In this document: piece after piece, positions 43,615 to 53,521 of the stretch
Numbering within the stretch: position 1 is the first letter of the stretch
Layout: every line of letters begins with the position of its first letter
Source: Gammaproteobacteria bacterium
GTDB lineage: Bacteria; Pseudomonadota; Gammaproteobacteria; Pseudomonadales; Azotimanducaceae
Length of the DNA stretch: 64,000 nt
NCBI GenBank assembly: GCA_009839505.1
Contig: VXPO01000096.1
Location: 1 to 64,000, forward strand
Reading direction: 5' to 3'
Notes under the pieces: generated by a model
What the model saw: the letters and a program-made list of their open reading frames with translations, nothing else
Told to the model about the DNA's origin: nothing
Databases searched by the model: none
Translations under genes and position numbers: made by a program

Positions 43615-44826
43615 TCAGTCCCCTTCCCGCTGCCGGGCAATCCCCTCCGCTAGCATCCCCTCGACCTCGGCGTCGGTGAAACCAATCTCGAGAAGCACTT
43701 CGGTGGTGTGTTCGCCGATGTCCGGGGCGAGCCGGGGTGTGCGTTTCTCCGCGCCGCTCATCCAGAACGGGCTGTTAACGGTGTAGGCGTAGAAGTGGTC
43801 GCCGGGTTCGACCTCCGTCAGCACGTCGTTGACGTACATTTGTTCGTCGTTGACGACCTCGGACATGGTCTGCGCGACGGAGTAGGTGACGCCGGCCGCG
43901 TCGAGTCTCACTCGCCAGTTATCCGCGGTGTCCGCTGCGAACGCGGCGACCAGCAAGTCGTAGAGCGCTTCCCGGTGCTCGTATCGCGTGGCACGGTCTA
44001 CGAAACGGGGATCGTCGATCCACTCTTCGTGGCCTAACGCCGCCGCTAACTTCGGCCACTCCTTCTCGGGGTTGAGAACGCTGAGCAAGATGGTTCGGTC
44101 GTCGCCTGTCTGGTACATGGTGGCGAGGGGCGCACGGCTGACGTCGTCCGGGGAGCGCTGGTCCGACAGGTCGAAGCCGATCAACGCGCCTTGGATCATC
44201 ATGCAGTGGGACCACGCGCCGTTGGCCACCAGCGAGGTGTGAACGTGTGCGCCCGCACCCGTGGTCTGTCGGCGGTAGAGCGCGGCCATGATGCCGCCGA
44301 AGAGCGACATGCTGGTGGGGTGGTCGCCCATGCCCGGGGTGGACACGGCGGGCGGGGAACCCGGGCGGCGGACCGCGTCCATGAGCCCGCTTCGTGCCCA
44401 CCAACCTGTGGCGTCGAAGCCGGTGCGGTTCGCGTCGGAACCCTCCAGACCGTAGGAGTTGACCTGCCCGTAGATCACCGACTCGTTGAGTGCTTTGACA
44501 TCTTCGTAGGTGAGCCTCAGGCGGACGAGCAGTTCCGGCCGGTAGTTCGTTATCACCACGTCCGAACGGCGGATCAGGCGGTCGATGGCCTCGCGGCCGC
44601 CCGCGGTGGTGAAGTCGATGGCGAGGCTGCGCTTGTTGCGCGAGTCCTGATCCCAGAAGAAGTTCGGGTATTCGGCCAGTACGCCGCCGAGCAGGGTGCG
44701 GTAGGGGTCGCCGTCCAGCGGTTCGATCTTCACCACGTCCGCACCGAAATCGGACATAACCGTCGCCGCTGCCGGCCCGGCGACGTATGAGCCGATGTCC
44801 AATACCTTGATGTCGTTCAGGAACAT
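43615..44826 (-). CDS. CaiB/BaiF family CoA transferase
   Basis: A 403-residue class III CoA transferase that moves CoA between carboxylic acids. Family landmarks are VLDIGSYVAGPAAATVMSDF, GADVVKIEPLDGDPYR, NKRSLAIDF and VITNYRPELLVRLRLTYEDV. The catalytic Asp is expected in the FDATGWWARSG region, where homologues have YD.. The donor and acceptor acids are unknown. Its last 73 bases are duplicated at 40396-40466. It is divergent from the M16 protease gene over 214 bases. Confidence 0.9.
   Translation of the reverse strand: MFLNDIKVLDIGSYVAGPAAATVMSDFGADVVKIEPLDGDPYRTLLGGVLAEYPNFFWDQDSRNKRSLAIDFTTAGGREAIDRLIRRSDVVITNYRPELLVRLRLTYEDVKALNESVIYGQVNSYGLEGSDANRTGFDATGWWARSGLMDAVRRPGSPPAVSTPGMGDHPTSMSLFGGIMAALYRRQTTGAGAHVHTSLVANGAWSHCMMIQGALIGFDLSDQRSPDDVSRAPLATMYQTGDDRTILLSVLNPEKEWPKLAAALGHEEWIDDPRFVDRATRYEHREALYDLLVAAFAADTADNWRVRLDAAGVTYSVAQTMSEVVNDEQMYVNDVLTEVEPGDHFYAYTVNSPFWMSGAEKRTPRLAPDIGEHTTEVLLEIGFTDAEVEGMLAEGIARQREGD
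43618..43691 (-). repeat. Right boundary repeat of the island (3-prime end of the CoA-transferase gene)
   Basis: The partner of 40396-40466, in the same orientation. The shared core GACCTCGGCGTCGGTGAAAC is identical in both. It covers the last 25 codons of the intact CoA-transferase gene, a typical position for a site-specific insertion that regenerates a gene end. Confidence 0.7.
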
Positions 44827-45040
44827 CCCATACCCCGGCTACACGCGATCGGCGTGATCGGCGGAGCCACCGAAAACCCCTTGCAGCAACTACCTTACCG
44901 CACGCTGACAGTCCGCGGCGGCGCGGTGAGTCCGACTGGCCGCGGGGATGCGTCTACTTCAAGCAGGCGCTACGGGTCGCGTGATAGGCTTGCCGCCCTT
45001 TCCGCCTCTCCGACCCAGTCAGCATTTGGAGCGACAGACC

Positions 45041-47827
45041 ATGAGTTCAACCAGACTGTTCGTGTGGATTACCCTGGCGACCTTGCTGGGTGCCTGGGCG
45101 ACGATCACCGCCGCACAGGAACAGGACGCGTCCGAGACCACGGCCACCAAGGTGGCGAGCGTGGAAGGCATCACCGAGTACCGCCTCGACAACGGATTGC
45201 GGTTCCTGCTGTTCCCGGACCAGAGCAAGCAGCAGATCACCGTCAACATCACCTACCTCGTCGGCTCCCGGCACGAAGGGTACGGCGAGACGGGAATGGC
45301 GCACCTGCTTGAGCACTTGGTCTTCAAAGGCACGCCGAACCATCCGGACATTCCCGCCGAACTGACGGAACGCGGCGCAGCCCCGAACGGGACCACGTGG
45401 TTCGACCGCACGAACTATTTCGAGACGTTCCCCGCCACGGAAGACAACCTGGCGTGGGCGATCGAGCTCGAAGCCGACCGGATGATCAATTCTTTCATCT
45501 CGGCTGAGGACCTTGAGTCCGAGATGACCGTGGTGCGCAACGAATGGGAACGCGGCGAGAACAGTCCAAGCGGCGTGTTGCAGAAGCGGATCATGTCGGC
45601 GGCCTTTCAATGGCACAACTACGGCAACTCGACCATCGGCGCCCGGGCCGACATCGAGAACGTTCCGATCGACCGGCTCCAGGGCTTCTACCGGAAGTAC
45701 TACCAGCCGGACAACGCGATCCTGATCGTCGCCGGCAAGTTTGACCCGGATCGTGCGATCGAGTTGATCGAAGAGGAGTTCGGCGCGATTCCACGTCCGG
45801 ACCGCACCGGGTCGAACCAACTGTTCGAGACCTACACGGCGGAACCCGCCCAGGATGGCGAACGCACCGTGACGTTGCGCCGGGTGGGCGACGTGCAATG
45901 GGCGATGGCTGCGTACCACGTCCCCGCCGGCTCTCACGAGGATTTCGCTGCCCTGGATGTCATGGCGTACGTGCTGAGCACGCAGCCGGCCGGAAGGCTC
46001 TACAAGAACGTCGTCGAACCGGGCCTCGCCGCGGGCTCCAGCGCCTACGCGTTGCAGCTGCGGGATCCGGGTGTGCTGATGGCCTCCGTCCGAGTACGCC
46101 AGGAAGACGACTTGGCCACGGCTACCGAGACCATGCTCGACACCCTCCACGGCCTGACGGACGCACCCCCGACCGAGGAGGAGGTGGAACGCGCCAAGTC
46201 GAACTTCGCGGCCAATTTCGAACTCGCCTTCAACAACCCGAACCGTATCGCGCTGGACCTCAGCGAATGGGCCTCCATGGGCGACTGGCGCCTGATGTTC
46301 CTGCATCGGGACCGGCTGGAGACGGTCACCCCGGAAGACGTGGTCGCCGTGGCCGAGAAGTACCTCAAGGCGTCGAACCGCACGATCGGCTACTTCCATC
46401 CGACCGAGGAGACGCCGGCGCGGGCGAATATCGATCCGACGCCGGACATTGTCGCGCTCGTCGGCGATTACAAAGGCCGGGAAGCCGTTTCCGCCGGGGA
46501 AGCGTTCGAACCAACCCCGGAGAACATCGCCGCCCGAACCACCATCCTGAGCTTGTCCAACGGTGTCGAAGTGGCGCTCCTGCCCAAGGAGAACCGGGGT
46601 GACGTGGTCACCGCCAGCTTCCAGTTCCGCCACGGCACGGAGCAGTCCCTGATGGGCAAGGACATCACGGCATCGCTTGCCGGATCGATGCTCATGCGCG
46701 GCACCGCCAAGCGGTCGCGGCAGGAGGTCACCGACGAGTTGATCCGCCTCAAGGTTGCCGGCGGGGTCAACGGCGGCGCCCTGTCCGTCGGTGGTTCCGC
46801 AACCACGGTTCGAGAAAACCTGCCCGCCGCCATTCGCCTGGCCGCGGAAATCCTGCGCGAGCCGGCCTTCGATCCGGACGAGTTCGAACTACTCCGGGAG
46901 GAGAACCTAGCCGGCATCGAGGCGCAGCGGTCCGAACCGCAGAGTCGCACTTCGAACGCATTGAACCGGCACGTCAACAGCGGTTACGGCAAGGATCACG
47001 TCTTCTACACGCCCACCTTCGATGAACTGATCGAACGCTACGAGGCCGCGACCGTGGACCAGGCCAGGGAGTTCTGGTCGTCCTTCTACGGAGCGGAAGG
47101 TGGCACGATTGCCGTAGTCGGCGACTTCGACCCCGACGAGATCGTCCCCGTTCTCGAGGAAGCCTTCGGCGACTGGGAGGCGAAGGAGGCGTACGCACGC
47201 GTGGACCGTCCATTCGCGGAAGTCCCGGCCGAGAGCCTCGACATCGAGACTCCCGACAAAACGAACGCCGTGCTCTACGTCTTCCAGCGCATCCAGATGC
47301 GCGACGATCACCCGGACTATCCGGCAATGGTGATCGGCAACTACATGCTGGGCGGCGGGTTCCTGAACTCCCGGCTCGCCACCCGGATTCGCCAGGAAGA
47401 AGGCCTTTCCTACGGTGTGGGCTCGCAATTCGGCGCCAGCTCCATAGACGAGATCGGCACCTTCCAGGGCTATGCGATCTTCGCGCCAGAAAACGGTGAC
47501 AAGGTGGTTGCGGCGTACAAGGAGGAGATCGCCAAAGTCCTGGAGGAGGGATTCACCGCCGACGAAGTTGACGCGGCCAAGCGCGGCTGGCTCGACGCCG
47601 CACAGCGACGCCGCTCAAGCGACTCGACCATCGCCTCGATCCTGACCGGCAACCTGTTCCTCGACCGCGACATGGCATTCATCGCCGCCCGCGAAGCCGC
47701 CATCGCAGCGCTGTCGCCGGAGGACATCAACGCGGCCATGCGGCGTCACGTCGACCTCGACAAGACGTCCTTTTTCCGGGGGGGTGACTTCGCCAACAAG
47801 CTGGCGAAGGCGGAGCAGGCGGAGTAG
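45041..47827 (+). CDS. M16 family zinc metallopeptidase (pitrilysin/insulinase type)
   Basis: A 928-residue periplasmic protease with a signal peptide (LFVWITLATLLGAWATITAA). The inverted zinc motif H-x-x-E-H is in HLLEHLVFKGT (residues 88-92), and the third ligand Glu is in AIELEADRMINS. It has the duplicated M16 fold: the active half at residues 50-500, then a second half (VEVALLPKENRGDVVTASFQ) lacking the zinc motif, the usual two-half arrangement in one chain. Homologues degrade small peptides or process envelope proteins. Two helical-repeat membrane genes follow on the same strand. Confidence 0.93.
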   Translation: MSSTRLFVWITLATLLGAWATITAAQEQDASETTATKVASVEGITEYRLDNGLRFLLFPDQSKQQITVNITYLVGSRHEGYGETGMAHLLEHLVFKGTPNHPDIPAELTERGAAPNGTTWFDRTNYFETFPATEDNLAWAIELEADRMINSFISAEDLESEMTVVRNEWERGENSPSGVLQKRIMSAAFQWHNYGNSTIGARADIENVPIDRLQGFYRKYYQPDNAILIVAGKFDPDRAIELIEEEFGAIPRPDRTGSNQLFETYTAEPAQDGERTVTLRRVGDVQWAMAAYHVPAGSHEDFAALDVMAYVLSTQPAGRLYKNVVEPGLAAGSSAYALQLRDPGVLMASVRVRQEDDLATATETMLDTLHGLTDAPPTEEEVERAKSNFAANFELAFNNPNRIALDLSEWASMGDWRLMFLHRDRLETVTPEDVVAVAEKYLKASNRTIGYFHPTEETPARANIDPTPDIVALVGDYKGREAVSAGEAFEPTPENIAARTTILSLSNGVEVALLPKENRGDVVTASFQFRHGTEQSLMGKDITASLAGSMLMRGTAKRSRQEVTDELIRLKVAGGVNGGALSVGGSATTVRENLPAAIRLAAEILREPAFDPDEFELLREENLAGIEAQRSEPQSRTSNALNRHVNSGYGKDHVFYTPTFDELIERYEAATVDQAREFWSSFYGAEGGTIAVVGDFDPDEIVPVLEEAFGDWEAKEAYARVDRPFAEVPAESLDIETPDKTNAVLYVFQRIQMRDDHPDYPAMVIGNYMLGGGFLNSRLATRIRQEEGLSYGVGSQFGASSIDEIGTFQGYAIFAPENGDKVVAAYKEEIAKVLEEGFTADEVDAAKRGWLDAAQRRRSSDSTIASILTGNLFLDRDMAFIAAREAAIAALSPEDINAAMRRHVDLDKTSFFRGGDFANKLAKAEQAE

Positions 47828-47910
47828 CAGCCTCGAATAGTTCCGGCGGCGATCCGTTTCGCCGCCGGAGCGTGTTGCGGAACCCGCTGGCAGGTCTATG
47901 ATGCACCTTC

Positions 47911-49536
47911 ATGTGGATCAGACTGACCGCAGTCGGAGTTGTCGGTATCGGCGTCGGTGTTCTGTTGGCGTGGTCGGTCCTCGACCGAGAGGCTCCGCCG
48001 TCACTGGACACGCGTGAAGTCCCTGACGAACCGGTTACGGTTGCCGCGCCCGCCCCCGCCCCATCCCCATCACTGGCCCAGATCGCAGCGATCGCCAACG
48101 ACTTCGATCGCAACACGGCGCTCTACGCTCACCTCGCCCACGCCGACCTCGATCGGGTGCACGAACTGCTCGCCTTGACCGACGCGCTCCCGTCGACGCC
48201 GCATCGCTACGACATCAAGCACGTCATATACGTCCGGTTCGCGGCCATCGATCCCCAATCGGCCGTCGACCACATGCTCGACGGCGCCTACCGGACGTCG
48301 TGGCTAGCGGCTGTGTTCCGCGCATGGGCACACGCCGATCTCGATGCCGCCGTCTCCCGCGCCGAAAGACTGGACGCCGACGCCAAGGCCATCGCGACCA
48401 GGACCATCCTGGAGCTGGAACTGCCGGACGGGAAACGCGTGGCGATCGCACGGCAACTCGACGCCGAACATGTCGTCGCCGCCATGGAGACAAGAGAATC
48501 TCTCGCACGCGGGGAAACCGACTTCCCCTCCGTCTGGCAGGAAGCGCTGGGCGAAGTCGACACGCGGCTGCGCCTGCAGCGTCTCACCCAGATCGCGACG
48601 GAGTGGGCCACGCGGGATCCCGCGGCGGCGATCGACGCCGCTTCGGCCACCGAAGGCCAGATCCGGATGGCGATGCAGATGGCCGTGACCAGGATCTGGA
48701 CCGCGCAGGATCCGATTGGTGTGGTTGCCTGGTTGTCCCGGCAGGAGCCGTCGAGCAGTCTGCAATCCATGACCTCCACCATGATGGTCACGCTCGCCCG
48801 AAACAGTATGGCCGACGCGATCTCGAGCCTCGACGCCATGCCGGACCACGTTCGCGAGTACGCCGAACAGGGTTTGGTCCGCACGCTGGCGTCATCGAAC
48901 GTCGACGTGAGCGATGCGGACATCGACATGGTCCTCGACTGGTACTCGACGGCGGAGTTCAACCGGGACCATGTCATGATGCTGGCGCTTTCGCTCGCAC
49001 GGCGAGACCCGGAACGCGCCCTATCCTGGGCCCGTTCCCTCGCCGGCGAAGCACGGGAAACAGCGATCGGCAGCGTCATGTCGACTGTCGGCCGAACCGA
49101 CCCCGAGTCGGCGAGACGAATCGTCATGGGCATGGACGACGCGGATCGGCTTGAGGCGGCGAAATCGTTGCTCTACAGCCAGGCGAGGCACGATCCTCGC
49201 GCGGCACTCGATTGGGCCCGGTCATTCGAGTCCGAAGCCGAACGAGCGGAATTGGTTCAGCAGGTCTTCCGGTCTTGGGCCCGCGACAAGCCTGAAGAAG
49301 CCATCGGCGAGCTAATGGACCTGCGCGCCGGATCGGTGCGCGACGAGTTGGCGAAGTCCGTTGCGGGTTCGTTGTTGATCGACCGGCCCGACCTGGTCGA
49401 ACGCCTGTTCGAGACGATCGACTCGCGCGAAGCTCGGCGAACGGTGGCGGGAATGCTGATGGCCTCCTTCACGCGCAGCGGCGACGCGGAGAAGGCCGAG
49501 TTCTACCGGGAGGCGTTGGAGGCCGCGTCCAGGTAG
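47911..49536 (+). CDS. Membrane-anchored alpha-helical repeat protein, paralogue 1
   Basis: 541 residues, no family recognised. It has one N-terminal transmembrane anchor (LTAVGVVGIGVGVLLAWSVL), a Pro/Ala linker (VAAPAPAPSPSL) and about 470 residues of short amphipathic helices in repeats of roughly 35-40 residues. Many carry the motif W-A-x-x-D-P-x-A-A (EWATRDPAAAIDAA; YSQARHDPRAALDWARSF; RSWARDKPEEAIGEL). It looks like a HEAT/TPR-type solenoid facing the periplasm. The gene is followed by a paralogue of the same length and plan, so it arose by tandem duplication. It lies 83 bases after the M16 protease gene. Confidence 0.75.
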   Translation: MWIRLTAVGVVGIGVGVLLAWSVLDREAPPSLDTREVPDEPVTVAAPAPAPSPSLAQIAAIANDFDRNTALYAHLAHADLDRVHELLALTDALPSTPHRYDIKHVIYVRFAAIDPQSAVDHMLDGAYRTSWLAAVFRAWAHADLDAAVSRAERLDADAKAIATRTILELELPDGKRVAIARQLDAEHVVAAMETRESLARGETDFPSVWQEALGEVDTRLRLQRLTQIATEWATRDPAAAIDAASATEGQIRMAMQMAVTRIWTAQDPIGVVAWLSRQEPSSSLQSMTSTMMVTLARNSMADAISSLDAMPDHVREYAEQGLVRTLASSNVDVSDADIDMVLDWYSTAEFNRDHVMMLALSLARRDPERALSWARSLAGEARETAIGSVMSTVGRTDPESARRIVMGMDDADRLEAAKSLLYSQARHDPRAALDWARSFESEAERAELVQQVFRSWARDKPEEAIGELMDLRAGSVRDELAKSVAGSLLIDRPDLVERLFETIDSREARRTVAGMLMASFTRSGDAEKAEFYREALEAASR

Positions 49537-49662
49537 ACGGACTTGCCGTGCGCCGATCTTGGCAGTCGCAGCCGGGAATGGGGCGTCACATCGCCAGGCA
49601 ATGACAATCGCTCGCCTGGCGCGCACAATCCGTTTTCGGACAGCTGATCCGGATCACCACTC

Positions 49663-51297
49663 ATGTGGAAAGGACTTGCCTTGGCCGGAACCGTCGGCGT
49701 AGTCCTCGGCATCACCCTAGCCTGGTTCGTATTCGAGCGCACGGAGTCCGGCTTGGACACCGCATCGACCCTAAGCCCGCTGCCGACTCCGATGGACGAA
49801 CCGGAACCGACAGCGGCTCCATCGCGCAGTCTGGCTGACATCGCGATGGTCGCGGACGACTTCGAACGCAATGCCGGACTCTACGACCTGATTGCGGATG
49901 CGAGCGCCGCGCGAATAGAGGGGCTGCTCGGCGAAGTACCCACCCTACCGTCGACCCCTCATCGCTACGATGTGGCCAGGGTTCTCTACATTCGCTTCGC
50001 GGCGCTCGACCCACAGGCCGCCGTGGACCACGTCATCGAATCCGACGGCCGGCCGTCCTGGATCGTGGCCGTGTATCGAGCCTGGGCGCACGCGGATCTC
50101 GACGCGGCCGTCGCCCACGCGGCGACCCTGGCAAGAACCGCGAGGATGCACGCCATGCGCGCCTTCATCGACCTGGATCTGCCGGACTGGCGTTTGGAGG
50201 CGATCGCGAAGCAGCTGGACGGCGAGAGCATGATTGCCGCCATCCGGCGGCAGGAGGACCAGCGGCGCGATGCCGAGGACTATGCATCGGCTTGGCAATC
50301 GGCGCTCGATATGGAGGGGCAGGGACGTTTCGGGCGCCTGGCAAACTTGGCGCACGCCTGGGCGACGGAGAATCCGGTAGCCGCCATGGAGGCGGCTGCG
50401 GCGATCGATGGTTTCCAGCTCTCCCAGATGATCCAGAGCATTGCCTTTCAACAGTGGGCGGCCGACGACGCCTCGGCCGCCACCGCCTGGCTTGCGGAGC
50501 AGGACCGGACAACCAACGTCCGATCGCTGACCTACGGCCTCATGAGGTCGCTGACCAGGCAGGGAATCACGCATGCCATCGCGTTCATCGACACGATGCC
50601 GCAACACCTGCGCAGCCACGCGGAGCAAGGTCTGATCCAAGGCTTGCAGCCCTACAATACGAACCTCGGGAACGACGACGTGGAGGCATTGATCAACTGG
50701 CATGGAACGCTCGAACCGGCGCGTCGCCATGGACTTGCCGGAATCCTTGCCACGGGGTTGGCCAACCACGACCCGGATCGGGCGCTGGACTGGGTGGCAT
50801 CCATTGAAGGCAGGGAGCGCGAGCAGGCCATGACCGGACTCATGGCACGTCTCGCGTCCAACGACCTTGCCATGGCCAAGGGAATGATGGAGAGGATCGA
50901 GGATCGCGACCTGCTGGTCGCGGCGGCGCGGGCGGTGGCGAACGCGGAAGCGATGCACGCGCCCCGAAGGACCCTTCAGTGGGCGAGTCTGCTGCCAAAC
51001 GAGTCGGCCCGCATCGAGGCCGTGAGTGCCGCATTTGGCAGGTGGAGCAACGGCGATCCGGACGCGGCGACACGGGAGTTGCTGTATCTGCCGTCGGGCG
51101 CCTACCGTGACGCCATCGTGGCGCGAGTCGCACCGGTTCTCGGCTTTGAGGAGAGGTTCGATCTGCTCGAACAGCTATTCGAGAGTGCCGAGTCGGCGGG
51201 GACCCGTCGGCAAATCGGTAGGATGCTCTACTACCACTTCACGGAGACGGACCCGCGAAGGGCGGCAGACTATCGGCAGTACGGGCCCGAGTCCTAA
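49663..51297 (+). CDS. Membrane-anchored alpha-helical repeat protein, paralogue 2
   Basis: 544 residues with the same architecture as the preceding gene: anchor LALAGTVGVVLGITLAWFVF, linker, then helical repeats (HAWATENPVAAMEAAAAIDG; LANHDPDRALDWVASIEG; FGRWSNGDPDAATRELLYLP). The best-conserved block between the two is PSTPHRYD..RVLYIRFAAL and RAWAHADLDAAV. The rest has diverged strongly, suggesting an old duplication with distinct partners. The leader carries no ribosome-site signal stronger than usual. Function unknown; a scaffold or a substrate-binding partner of the M16 protease is only a guess. Confidence 0.75.
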   Translation: MWKGLALAGTVGVVLGITLAWFVFERTESGLDTASTLSPLPTPMDEPEPTAAPSRSLADIAMVADDFERNAGLYDLIADASAARIEGLLGEVPTLPSTPHRYDVARVLYIRFAALDPQAAVDHVIESDGRPSWIVAVYRAWAHADLDAAVAHAATLARTARMHAMRAFIDLDLPDWRLEAIAKQLDGESMIAAIRRQEDQRRDAEDYASAWQSALDMEGQGRFGRLANLAHAWATENPVAAMEAAAAIDGFQLSQMIQSIAFQQWAADDASAATAWLAEQDRTTNVRSLTYGLMRSLTRQGITHAIAFIDTMPQHLRSHAEQGLIQGLQPYNTNLGNDDVEALINWHGTLEPARRHGLAGILATGLANHDPDRALDWVASIEGREREQAMTGLMARLASNDLAMAKGMMERIEDRDLLVAAARAVANAEAMHAPRRTLQWASLLPNESARIEAVSAAFGRWSNGDPDAATRELLYLPSGAYRDAIVARVAPVLGFEERFDLLEQLFESAESAGTRRQIGRMLYYHFTETDPRRAADYRQYGPES

Positions 51298-51360
51298 GCC
51301 CAACCTACCGCCTTCGCTCCCCTGACGCCAAAAGCCTGGCAGCGACGAGCGACCTCGTGG

Positions 51361-52116
51361 CTATAGGGACGAGAAGTCGGGTTTGCGTTTCTCCCGAAAA
51401 GCGGCGATGGCCTCGCGGTTGGCAGGCTGCCCCTGGAGACTGCGGATGGTCGCGTTTTCCGTGTCGATCACCGCCTTCAGGTGCTCACGACCCGGATCGA
51501 CGATCAGGCGCTTGATCCCGGCGATGGACGCGGTGGGCAACGCCGCCAGCTTCGCCGCCTGCGCCTGTACAGCCGCGAGAAACCCGTCGTCCGGGTAGAC
51601 GTCGAGAACGAGTCCGGCTTGCTTGCACTCCGTGGCGCTCATCCACTCGGAACTCAACAGGAACCACATGGCCCGCTGCCGGCCCATGAGCGCGGGGAAC
51701 ATCACGGTACTACCCGCCTCCGCGACCAGGCCGAGCTCCGTGAATGGACAACGCAGACGTGCGCTCTCGGCCATGTAGGCAACATCGGCGAGACCGGCCA
51801 GCGTGGCGCCGATGCCCACACCGAGACCATTGATGCCGAGCAAGAACGGCTTCGGAAAATCCACGACCGTCCGCAGGAACCCTCGGATGCCGTGCTTCGG
51901 AGGGTCGTCCGCGTAGGCCGACGACGATAGGTCGGCGCCCGCGCTGAACGCCCGCCCAGTTCCGGTCATGACGACCACTCGGCACGCATCGTCGCGCTCG
52001 GCCGCCAGCAGCGCTTCGGTGACCTCGTCGTACTGTTGGTTGTTCCAGGCGTTGAGCACCTCGGGCCGGTTGAGGGCAATGGTCCGTACGCCGTTGTCTT
52101 CGGTGACGACAACCAT
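51361..52116 (-). CDS. Enoyl-CoA hydratase/isomerase family protein
   Basis: A 251-residue crotonase-fold protein. The oxyanion-hole segments are AFSAGADLSSS and LGINGLGVGIGATLAGLADV. The Glu positions of canonical hydratases appear in PFTELGLVAEAGST. This arrangement also fits delta3-enoyl isomerases. The start at 52116 is set by the family N-terminus VVVTEDNGVRTIALNRPEV. It is the second gene of an operon with the acyl-CoA dehydrogenase, with a gap of two bases. Confidence 0.9.
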   Translation of the reverse strand: MVVVTEDNGVRTIALNRPEVLNAWNNQQYDEVTEALLAAERDDACRVVVMTGTGRAFSAGADLSSSAYADDPPKHGIRGFLRTVVDFPKPFLLGINGLGVGIGATLAGLADVAYMAESARLRCPFTELGLVAEAGSTVMFPALMGRQRAMWFLLSSEWMSATECKQAGLVLDVYPDDGFLAAVQAQAAKLAALPTASIAGIKRLIVDPGREHLKAVIDTENATIRSLQGQPANREAIAAFREKRKPDFSSL

Positions 52117-52118
52117 GC

Positions 52119-53345
52119 CTAAAGCGGCAGGTCGCCGACCGCATGGTTGACGCTGCCTGTCTCGTTGTACGAACGCATGACCATCTCCGCGATGCGCATC
52201 AGGTGCACCTCGTCCGACCCGTCGGCGATTCGCGACCAGCGCGCCTGGATCAGCATCTGCGCCAAGGGGGAGTCGTTGGAGTAGCCGAGCGCGCCATGCA
52301 CCTGCAGCGCCCGGTCGACGGTCTTCCACAGGGTGTTCGCAACATGATGCTTGGCCATCGACACCTCGGAGCGGAAATCCATGCCGTTTTCGATCTTGTA
52401 GGCGGCGTGCAGCACCATGAGCTTCGACGAATAAAGCTCCAAGGCGCTCTCGGCCATCATCCACTGGATGCCCTGCTTCTCGGATAGGAGAGAGCCGTGG
52501 GCGTAGCGCTTCTGCGCCCGGTCGACCAGCATCTCCAGAGCCTGTTCGATGGTGCCGAGCCAGCGCATGCAGTGGGCCAGTCTCGCCGGACCTAAGCGCA
52601 CCTGGCCGAGCTTGTGGCCGCCGCCCTGCTCGCCGAGCATGTTGGCGTGGGGAACGCGCACGTCGTTGTAGCGGATCTCCGGGTGGCCCCCGCCGCCGCC
52701 CATGGTGGAGATATCGCGCACGATCTCGAACCCGGGGGTGCTGGTGGGCACGATGAAGGCGCTGTTGCGCGCCTGGGCGATCTCGGCGTCCGGATCCGTC
52801 CTCGCGATGACGATGGCGAAGTCCGCGCCGTGGGCGCCGGACGTGAACCACTTGTGACCGTTGATGACCCAGTCGTCGCCGTCGCGCACGGCGGCGGTTT
52901 GAATCTGCGTGGGGTCGGAACCGGCCACCTCGGGCTCGGTCATCGAAAAGCACGACCGCATGGTCCCCTCGCACAGGGGCTTTAGCCAGTTCTCCTTCTG
53001 CTCATCGGTACCGAAGTGCAGGAGGGTGTGCATGTTGCCCTCGTCCGGCGCCTGGCAGTTTATGAGATAGGGCCCCATGTTGGTCTTCACGGCTTCTGCC
53101 GACATGGCGGCCACGGCGGTCACGCCGAGGCCCATGCCGCCCCACTCCTCGGGCATGTGGGGTGCCCACAGGCCCTGGTCCCTGGCGGTCTGGCGCAGAT
53201 CCTTGATCGCCTGGCGCCACTCGTCGCCGGATGCCCGGCCGGCGGACAGCTCCGCCATCTTCGGTCTCGCCACATCGTGCATGAAGCGCCGCACAAGCAG
53301 CCGCGCGTCCTCCACCTCGTCGGGGAACGTGAAGTCGATCGCCAT
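52119..53345 (-). CDS. Acyl-CoA dehydrogenase family protein
   Basis: A 408-residue FAD-dependent dehydrogenase. It has the N-terminal helical domain (FTFPDEVEDARLLVRRFMHD), the middle beta domain with CFSMTEPEVAGSDPTQIQT and KWFTSGAHGADFAIVI, and the C-terminal helices with ALQVHGALGYSNDSPLAQML. The catalytic base is not the usual Glu at the standard short-chain position, so the substrate class is open. The long N-terminus resembles ACAD10/11-like enzymes that act on hydroxylated or branched acyl-CoAs. AAGGA precedes the start. It is translationally close-coupled to the hydratase gene. Confidence 0.9.
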   Translation of the reverse strand: MAIDFTFPDEVEDARLLVRRFMHDVARPKMAELSAGRASGDEWRQAIKDLRQTARDQGLWAPHMPEEWGGMGLGVTAVAAMSAEAVKTNMGPYLINCQAPDEGNMHTLLHFGTDEQKENWLKPLCEGTMRSCFSMTEPEVAGSDPTQIQTAAVRDGDDWVINGHKWFTSGAHGADFAIVIARTDPDAEIAQARNSAFIVPTSTPGFEIVRDISTMGGGGGHPEIRYNDVRVPHANMLGEQGGGHKLGQVRLGPARLAHCMRWLGTIEQALEMLVDRAQKRYAHGSLLSEKQGIQWMMAESALELYSSKLMVLHAAYKIENGMDFRSEVSMAKHHVANTLWKTVDRALQVHGALGYSNDSPLAQMLIQARWSRIADGSDEVHLMRIAEMVMRSYNETGSVNHAVGDLPL

Positions 53346-53521
53346 GGGGGTTCCTTGTCGATGGTGTTGCACGAGCATACATGAGCGCGCCACGCGGTCA
53401 TCGCAAGGAGCGTTCTCGTCCGTGAGACCGTCGCGACGGTGTCGTCGGTTGGGTGATGATTGATGCTTGATGCGTATAGTCGTTCGACTTACGATTGCGA
53501 CCACAACCCGCGGACGAAAAC

